This document shows positions 25,979 to 30,522 of a DNA stretch of 30,522 bases, one piece after another. Source of the DNA: an uncultured Eubacterium sp. (GTDB lineage Bacteria > Bacillota > Clostridia > Lachnospirales > Lachnospiraceae). Position numbers and translations under genes: made by a program. The stretch is from assembly GCA_900551945.1 (NCBI GenBank), contig URYE01000026.1, forward strand, positions 1-30,522. Reading direction: 5' to 3'. Under the pieces are notes generated by a model. It worked only from the letters and a program-made list of their open reading frames with translations, had not been told where the DNA came from and did no database searches. How positions within the stretch are numbered: the first letter of the stretch is position 1; each line of letters starts with the position of its first letter.

Positions 25979-26005
25979 AAGTTCACTACATTTATTATGT
26001 GAACA
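25979..26005. promoter_or_regulatory. GTTCAC-N-GTGAAC inverted repeat
   Basis: Arms GTTCAC and GTGAAC are separated by 12 AT-rich bases, about 90 bases before the kinase-like gene. There is no T-run, so an operator is as likely as a terminator. Confidence 0.35.
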
Positions 26006-26091
26006 CATTGCGAATATTTGCTTCACTTTTTAGATTTTAATATGAATTATACATTTATTATATTTAATTTAATATTTTATTGGAGGTTATT

Positions 26092-26700
26092 ATGGGGAAA
26101 CAACTTGTTATATCAATAAGTCGTGAATATGGAAGTGGTGGTCACGAAATTGCTGTTGATTTAGCTAAAGTGTTAGGGCTTAATCTATATGATAGAAATT
26201 TATTAGATGAAGTTGTAAAAAGTAAGAATTTTAAAGAAAATAATCTTGCAAAATACGATGAAGTTCCTAAAAGATTTGGTGTATCAAAAACAGTAAGAGG
26301 CTTTAGCAATTCACCACAAGAAATAGTAGCAGAAATGCAGTTTGAATATATGAGAGAAAAGGTTAAATCAAAAGAGTCTTTTGTAATCGTTGGTAGATGT
26401 TCAGAAGAAAAGTTAAAAGACGTAATAAATGAAGATTGCGAATTTATACCTATTTTTATAAGAGCAGATATGCAGGAGAGAATTGCAAGAATTATGAGGT
26501 TATACAATCTCAATTCATCACAGGCGACAGAAAAAATAAAAAGACATGATAAAAATAGAAAAAATTACCACAACTATTTCTGTAATACAAAATGGGGTGA
26601 CGCAAGAAACTACGACCTAACAATTAACTCAGCCCCACTAGGAGTAGAAAAGACCGTAAAAATAATCAATGATTACGTCAACGAAAGAATGAGTAAATAA
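26092..26700 (+). CDS. Cytidylate-kinase-like family protein
   Basis: A 202-residue P-loop protein of the cytidylate-kinase-like group (often annotated AAA family or Cytidylate_kin2). It begins GKQLVISISREYGSGGHEIA, where the serine/glycine loop replaces a classical Walker A, then LGLNLYDRNLLDEV. The segment SFVIVGRCSEEKL and the arginine-rich part ERIARIMRLYNL...KIKRHDKNRKNYHNYF, resembling a nucleotide-binding lid, fit the family. Substrate is unknown; these are not the essential Cmk enzymes. I start it at ATG 26092 with GGAGG upstream rather than at an in-frame TTG at 26080 overlapping that site. Confidence 0.85.
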   Translation: MGKQLVISISREYGSGGHEIAVDLAKVLGLNLYDRNLLDEVVKSKNFKENNLAKYDEVPKRFGVSKTVRGFSNSPQEIVAEMQFEYMREKVKSKESFVIVGRCSEEKLKDVINEDCEFIPIFIRADMQERIARIMRLYNLNSSQATEKIKRHDKNRKNYHNYFCNTKWGDARNYDLTINSAPLGVEKTVKIINDYVNERMSK

Positions 26701-26707
26701 AATAAAC

Positions 26708-26790
26708 ATAACTCCCCCTTTGTTGTAACTTAAGTGAAGCTCCATAGTTTGCTATGGAGAGTAGCTGCATATAATAAAGGTGGGAGTTAT
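26708..26790. terminator. Structured terminator-like element with inner hairpin
   Basis: ATAACTCCCCCTTT (26708-26721) pairs with AAAGGTGGGAGTTAT (26776-26790), with one bulged base. Inside is the second copy of the CCATAG hairpin with AGAGTAG tail (26742-26764), whose AGCT flanks also pair. It follows the kinase-like gene by 8 bases. The T-run is poor, so termination is plausible, not certain. Confidence 0.55.
26742..26764. repeat. CCATAG hairpin with GGAGAGTAG tail, copy 2 of 2
   Basis: CCATAG-TTTG-CTATGG-AGAGTAG. Compared with the copy at 22696-22718, one stem pair differs on both sides, keeping the helix. The AGAGTAG tail is identical. Confidence 0.6.
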
Positions 26791-26960
26791 ATTATAAAAT
26801 TGTTTTATTTTCAGTTATCCACAAATCTTTAAGTATAAATAAAATTATATTAATAATATTTACTTGTGTCTTAGAAAAACTTTAATATTTTAAGATATAG
26901 TATACAAAAACTCAACAAATATTGATTATTTAAGTATTATTGAAAGTGTTCAGGTAAGAA

Positions 26961-27040
26961 AAAATCAGATAGGATATTTTATAGTATATAGTAAAAGCTT
27001 AGCTGTTATCTATCAGCTAAAAAATATCCCATCTGATTTT
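26961..27040. terminator. Bidirectional terminator between convergent genes
   Basis: AAAATCAGATAGGATATTTT (26961-26980) pairs with AAAATATCCCATCTGATTTT (27021-27040) with a single mismatch. The loop contains a second stem, TTAGCTG/CAGCTAA. A and T runs at both ends let it serve both the kinase-like gene and the VanZ-RDD gene. Confidence 0.8.
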
Positions 27041-27056
27041 CTCTGTAAAACACCCC

Positions 27057-28214
27057 TTAATCATCATCAGAACTATGATTTCTAACCGTACTTACAACCA
27101 TAAGATGACAAATCTTATCATACTTAAATTGCACTTGTTTCTTAACAAAACAACTCAACATATTAAGCGCAAAATACACCGCAATAGCCATAAGAATAGA
27201 AATCCCAATAAAAGCAAAAAACTGCTTCGTAGAATTAGTAATAGTATCAATATATTCAATAAGAGAAGCACTGTAAATAATACTAGGAAGCAATAAAAGA
27301 TAAAGAATAGCATTTCTAATAACTAGCATATGAAAAGGAGCTTTCGAGCCATCTTCATTAACAATCCTAATCTTAACAATAAACTTACCCAAAGTATATC
27401 CCCTAAAAATAAGTGCAGTCAAAGTAAAATAAATAAAAGCTAAAAATGGAATAATAAGTCCATGTGCATACTTTGGAAGAATAGTTGAAATATACGTCTT
27501 TTTAATAAGCAAAATATAACTTATTCCAATAATTGCCATGTCAAACGATAATGCAAGCATACGCCTAAAAATAGTAACATGAGTTCCCTTTTCATAAGAT
27601 ATATCGTCAAGCCTTTTTCTGTCTGGCAACATAAATAATAAAAGAGGTGTACACAAAAATCCTAAAAAACCACCTAAAGTATTACATATCAAATCATCAA
27701 CTTCAAAAAATCTATACGGATAAGGATAAATTCCATAAAGTCCACTTAGCTGTGTAAGTTCAAAAAATAAACTATATAAGAAAGATAAAACAATTACTTG
27801 ATACCATTTTCTGTTAAAATAATAACGAAGATACACTCCAAATGGAAACAACAACAATATATTAAAAAATATTTGAAGAAAATATTCATTTTTCAAAGAG
27901 TGAAGATATGTTGATGGGTCAGAAAAATCAATCCCACTCGTTGCTTTCCAATTATAAAATGCGTCAAAAGGCGTAAGTAAAACACTTGCAGTATCCGCTG
28001 TCACCGAATCAACTGGTGGAAGTGGTAGTATAGTCATAAAATATGAAGTCATCATATAAAAAATAAAGGTATATACAATAGCAACACGAAGTATAAGAAT
28101 TGAGCCATATTTTCTATATTGAAATATTACATACGGTAATGTAAAAAGTCCGGAAAGAAATGGAAATATATAACAAGCTGACAAGATTGGTTTCAAATAA
28201 ATACTTAACTCCAT
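27057..28214 (-). CDS. VanZ-RDD fusion membrane protein
   Basis: A 385-residue membrane protein with two domains. The VanZ-like part (about 50-195) has NILLLFPFGVYLR, FFELTQLSG and FEVDDLICNTLGGFLG, the conserved acids of that family. The RDD part (about 215-350) begins FRRMLALSFDMAIIG and contains GYTLGKFIVKIRIVNEDGS, a hallmark segment. Eight to ten helices in total, with a hydrophilic tail rich in Asp. VanZ members have been linked to glycopeptide tolerance (teicoplanin) and envelope functions; the role of the fusion is not established. GGAGG precedes the ATG. It is divergent from the methyltransferase-reductase gene, and the two promoters lie side by side. Confidence 0.88.
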   Translation of the reverse strand: MELSIYLKPILSACYIFPFLSGLFTLPYVIFQYRKYGSILILRVAIVYTFIFYMMTSYFMTILPLPPVDSVTADTASVLLTPFDAFYNWKATSGIDFSDPSTYLHSLKNEYFLQIFFNILLLFPFGVYLRYYFNRKWYQVIVLSFLYSLFFELTQLSGLYGIYPYPYRFFEVDDLICNTLGGFLGFLCTPLLLFMLPDRKRLDDISYEKGTHVTIFRRMLALSFDMAIIGISYILLIKKTYISTILPKYAHGLIIPFLAFIYFTLTALIFRGYTLGKFIVKIRIVNEDGSKAPFHMLVIRNAILYLLLLPSIIYSASLIEYIDTITNSTKQFFAFIGISILMAIAVYFALNMLSCFVKKQVQFKYDKICHLMVVSTVRNHSSDDD

Positions 28215-28248
28215 ATTTAATTACCTCCGTATCATAATAATAAAACAA

Positions 28249-28277
28249 ATTTTATCATTTTATACATAAGCTGTCAA
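28249..28277 (-). promoter_or_regulatory. Promoter of the VanZ-RDD gene
   Basis: Read on the minus strand: TTGACA (28277-28272), 17-base spacer, TAAAAT (28254-28249), about 35 bases before the start codon. Confidence 0.75.
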
Positions 28278-28284
28278 AGTGCTT

Positions 28285-28313
28285 TTGACCAGTATCTTTT
28301 AATGTGATAATAT
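28285..28313 (+). promoter_or_regulatory. Promoter of the methyltransferase-reductase gene
   Basis: TTGACC (28285-28290), 17-base spacer, TGA-TAATAT extended -10 (28305-28313). Its -35 box is only 7 bases from the divergent -35 at 28272-28277, forming a near-palindrome GTCAAAGTGCTTTTGAC. Confidence 0.75.
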
Positions 28314-28391
28314 AGATACAAAGATAGTGCGAAATTAAAAACTATAAATACAGTACAATATTTAAAAAGTGCAGAAATGAGGATAAGTAAC

Positions 28392-30152
28392 ATGACATTA
28401 AAAGAATATTTAAAACACAATAGATTAGTGTGTGACGGGGCAATGGGAACATATTATTCAGCAAAATACGATACACAAGAAATTCCAGAGCATATGAATA
28501 CAGCCCACCCAGATAGAATTGCTAATATACATCTTGAATACCTCAGTGCAGGGGCAAAGCTTATAAGAACAAATACATTTGCAAGTAATACAGCAATGTT
28601 AAAATGTAGCATAGAAGGTGTTGTGAAAAATATAACGAAAGCTTGCAAAATTGCAACAGATACAGTAGGAGATGCAGCATTTATAGCAGGTGATATTGGG
28701 CCAATAGTATATGATAGCAATACTCAGCACAAGGCAATTGAAGAATACATAAAAATAGTAGATACATTTATAAATAATAAAGTCGACGCAATTATATTTG
28801 AAACATTTCCATCAATAGATGATATAATCCCAGCAATACACTATATTAAAGAACATTCAGATATTTTTGTAATAGTTCAGTTTACAATTAATCAGTTCGG
28901 ATATAGCAATGTAGGTTTAAGTTCAAGAAGACTTCTTTTAGAAGCATTTGAAGAAAAAGATATAGACGCAGTAGGTTTTAACTGTGGAGTAGGCCCAGGT
29001 CATATGTATACATTATTATCACAAATGAACCTTGAAACTACAAAGTATATAACAGCACTTCCTAATTCAGGCTATCCGCATAATGTTGGCAATAGAATGT
29101 TGTTTATGAATGACAATAAGAAGTATTTTGCTGATAAGATATGTGACATTGCAAATCTTGGTGTTGATATAGTAGGCGGTTGCTGTGGAACAACACCCGA
29201 GTATATTAAAAAAATATCAGATAAACTTGAAGTAACAAGAGAAAAAGTATTTTATAATAGCGAAGATAATATTTCAGTTAAGAAAAAACATATTAAAAAC
29301 AATGCTTTTTATAAAGATAAAACTAATGGAGAAAAACTAATTGCCGTTGAACTTGCACCGCCACTTGGTTCTGATGATAACAAACTTATGGAAGCAGCAC
29401 ACAGCCTTAAAGAAAGTGGTGTTGATGTCCTTACATTTCCAGACTCACCATCGGGTAGGACAAGAGCAGACGCAGTTCTTATGGCAGAAAAAGTACAAAG
29501 AGAAACAGGAATTTGTGTAATGCCACACTTATGTTGTCGTGATAAAAATGCTATTGCAATACGTTCGCAGCTATTAGGCGCACATATTAATAATATTAAT
29601 AACTTCCTAGTTATTACAGGTGACCCAATTCCATCAGTTATGCGACAGTCGATAAAGTCAGTATTTAACTTTGACTCAGTGGGACTTATGAAGATAATTA
29701 GAGATATGAATGAAGACCAGTTTAGTACATCACCTCTAGTATACGGTGGAGCTATTAATCACACAAGAAGAAATCTTGATGTAGAAATAAAAAGAGTAAA
29801 GAAAAAAATGGAGGCAGGAGCAACATTTTTCTTCACACAACCTGCCTTTACAAAAGCAGACGTTGATAATATAAGATTGATAAAAAATGAAACAAATGCC
29901 AAAATACTCTGTGGTATAATGCCACTTGTAAGTTACAAAAATGCAATTTTTATGAAAAATGAAATGACAGGAATAAATGTAACTGATGAAATTATCAATA
30001 GATACAGTGAAAATGCCCCAAAAGAAGAAGGTGAAAAAGTAGGAATACAAATAGCCAAAGAAGTAATAGAAATGACAAAAGATTTTGTAGATGGATATTA
30101 TTTTTCATTTCCATTTAACAGAGTATATATGCTAGACAAAATTTTAAACTAA
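28392..30152 (+). CDS. Bifunctional homocysteine S-methyltransferase / methylenetetrahydrofolate reductase
   Basis: A 586-residue two-domain enzyme of the YitJ type. The N-terminal domain (1 to about 300) is a zinc-dependent homocysteine methyltransferase: CDGAMGTYY at the start and zinc ligands Cys198 (GFNCGVGPG), Cys264 and Cys265 (GGCCGTTPEYI). The C-terminal domain (about 312-580) is a flavin-dependent methylenetetrahydrofolate reductase: LIAVELAPPLGSDD, PDSPSGRTRADAV, MPHLCCRDKN, LLGAHINNINNFLVITGDPI, FFFTQPAF and GIMPLVSYKNA. The reductase would supply methyl groups for methionine synthesis. It lacks the B12-binding domain of full-length MetH. I chose ATG 28392 (GAGGA 8 bases upstream) over ATG 28377. 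No S-box or T-box is visible in its short leader. Confidence 0.9.
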   Translation: MTLKEYLKHNRLVCDGAMGTYYSAKYDTQEIPEHMNTAHPDRIANIHLEYLSAGAKLIRTNTFASNTAMLKCSIEGVVKNITKACKIATDTVGDAAFIAGDIGPIVYDSNTQHKAIEEYIKIVDTFINNKVDAIIFETFPSIDDIIPAIHYIKEHSDIFVIVQFTINQFGYSNVGLSSRRLLLEAFEEKDIDAVGFNCGVGPGHMYTLLSQMNLETTKYITALPNSGYPHNVGNRMLFMNDNKKYFADKICDIANLGVDIVGGCCGTTPEYIKKISDKLEVTREKVFYNSEDNISVKKKHIKNNAFYKDKTNGEKLIAVELAPPLGSDDNKLMEAAHSLKESGVDVLTFPDSPSGRTRADAVLMAEKVQRETGICVMPHLCCRDKNAIAIRSQLLGAHINNINNFLVITGDPIPSVMRQSIKSVFNFDSVGLMKIIRDMNEDQFSTSPLVYGGAINHTRRNLDVEIKRVKKKMEAGATFFFTQPAFTKADVDNIRLIKNETNAKILCGIMPLVSYKNAIFMKNEMTGINVTDEIINRYSENAPKEEGEKVGIQIAKEVIEMTKDFVDGYYFSFPFNRVYMLDKILN

Positions 30153-30187
30153 ATTATATTATCTTTACAAACCATAAAAACTCAAGG

Positions 30188-30216
30188 TTGACATAAAATA
30201 ATTATAATGATAATAT
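30188..30216 (+). promoter_or_regulatory. Promoter of the T-box leader
   Basis: TTGACA (30188-30193), 17-base spacer, TGA-TAATAT extended -10 (30208-30216). This is the closest to consensus in the window. Transcription should start near 30223. Confidence 0.85.
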
Positions 30217-30240
30217 TTATTTAATAAAGTAAATGCAGTG

Positions 30241-30522
30241 ACAAGGAGGAGTACATTTTCTTTGAATTTCAGAGAGAAGACGGTTGGTGAGAGTCTTTAT
30301 TTCGGGAATATGGAAGTAGCCTTTGAGCTTTGAACTGAAAGCAGTGATATGGATTAGCAGATTTTATATATCCGTATATCAATGATGTTTGTATCAAAAT
30401 GTGTTTTGCTGCAGACCGATGCAAGTAGGCTTCAACGGATTTTCCAACGTTATATGGAAAACGATATAAAAGATTTTTATCTGAGTATCGGATGAGTGCA
30501 GATTTTATCTGAAATTAGGTGG
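30241..30522 (+). ncRNA. T-box riboswitch leader (truncated at window edge)
   Basis: A tRNA-sensing leader that controls transcription of an aminoacyl-tRNA synthetase, amino acid biosynthesis or transport gene lying beyond the window. Seen features: the AGTA motif at 30250-30253; AGAGAG (30271-30276); the distal loop GGTTGGTGAGAG (30282-30293) closed by AAGAC/GTCTT; the stem pair TTTCAG (30267-30272)/CTGAAA (30335-30340); the conserved CCTTTGAGC (about 30320-30328); AGTAGG-n-ACGG downstream (about 30424-30437); and the T-box itself, GAAATTAGGTGG, cut at the last base. The specifier codon could not be fixed. UGC (Cys) or GCA (Ala) just before AGTAGG are candidates. Confidence 0.88.

Noticed and set aside
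28314..28391. S-box (SAM) riboswitch before the methyltransferase-reductase
   Set aside because: The leader is under 80 bases and has no S-box motifs or terminator.

Overview
The window is AT-rich DNA (roughly 30% GC by eye) with strong Shine-Dalgarno sites, TTGACA-N17-TAATAT-type promoters and compact operons. The proteins look like those of gut or rumen Clostridia, most likely Lachnospiraceae; this is an inference from gene content and protein style, with no rRNA to confirm it. The first 193 bases are visibly richer in G+C and use different codons.

Layout. (1) 1-193: 5' part of an unrecognised minus-strand gene, then about 570 bp without a convincing gene. (2) 767-6511: a signalling cluster with a soluble hybrid histidine kinase, a separate HPt protein, a membrane hybrid histidine kinase with a large extracellular sensor, and a solute-binding lipoprotein that has its own promoter but no permease. 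It looks like a ligand-sensing phosphorelay whose output regulator is not in the window. (3) 6781-8265 (minus): a Lon-like AAA+ ATPase without a protease domain. (4) 8654-13224: a potABCD polyamine transporter operon with overlapping genes, an enlarged PotA and a PotD that carries a C-terminal membrane anchor. (5) 13398-16167: a complete agr-type quorum-sensing locus in the order B-D-C-A, whose 45-residue AgrD lacks cysteine. (6) 16318-17229 (minus): a full-length tyrosine recombinase frame with two in-frame stop codons and all catalytic residues. (7) 17457-22449: a DUF1275 membrane protein, an FlK-like hotdog thioesterase, an AzgA purine permease, an HD 5'-nucleotidase and an M18 aminopeptidase. 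(8) 22719-23507 (minus): thiD. (9) 23732-24280: an array of degenerate 37-bp repeats. (10) 24609-26700: an ArsB/NhaD-type ion transporter and a cytidylate-kinase-like protein. (11) 27057-28214 (minus): a VanZ-RDD membrane protein, divergent from a bifunctional homocysteine methyltransferase/methylenetetrahydrofolate reductase (28392-30152). (12) 30188-30522: a promoter and a T-box leader cut off by the window edge.

Intergenic DNA is unusually structured. There is a 229-bp palindrome at 20231-20459. A ~65-bp imperfect palindrome occurs three times (20174, 22534, 23532). A hairpin with a compensatory base-pair change and a conserved GGAGAGTAG tail occurs twice (22696, 26742). Several long terminator hairpins are also present. 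These dispersed elements, the signalling cluster and the cysteine-free agr signal are the parts most worth following up.
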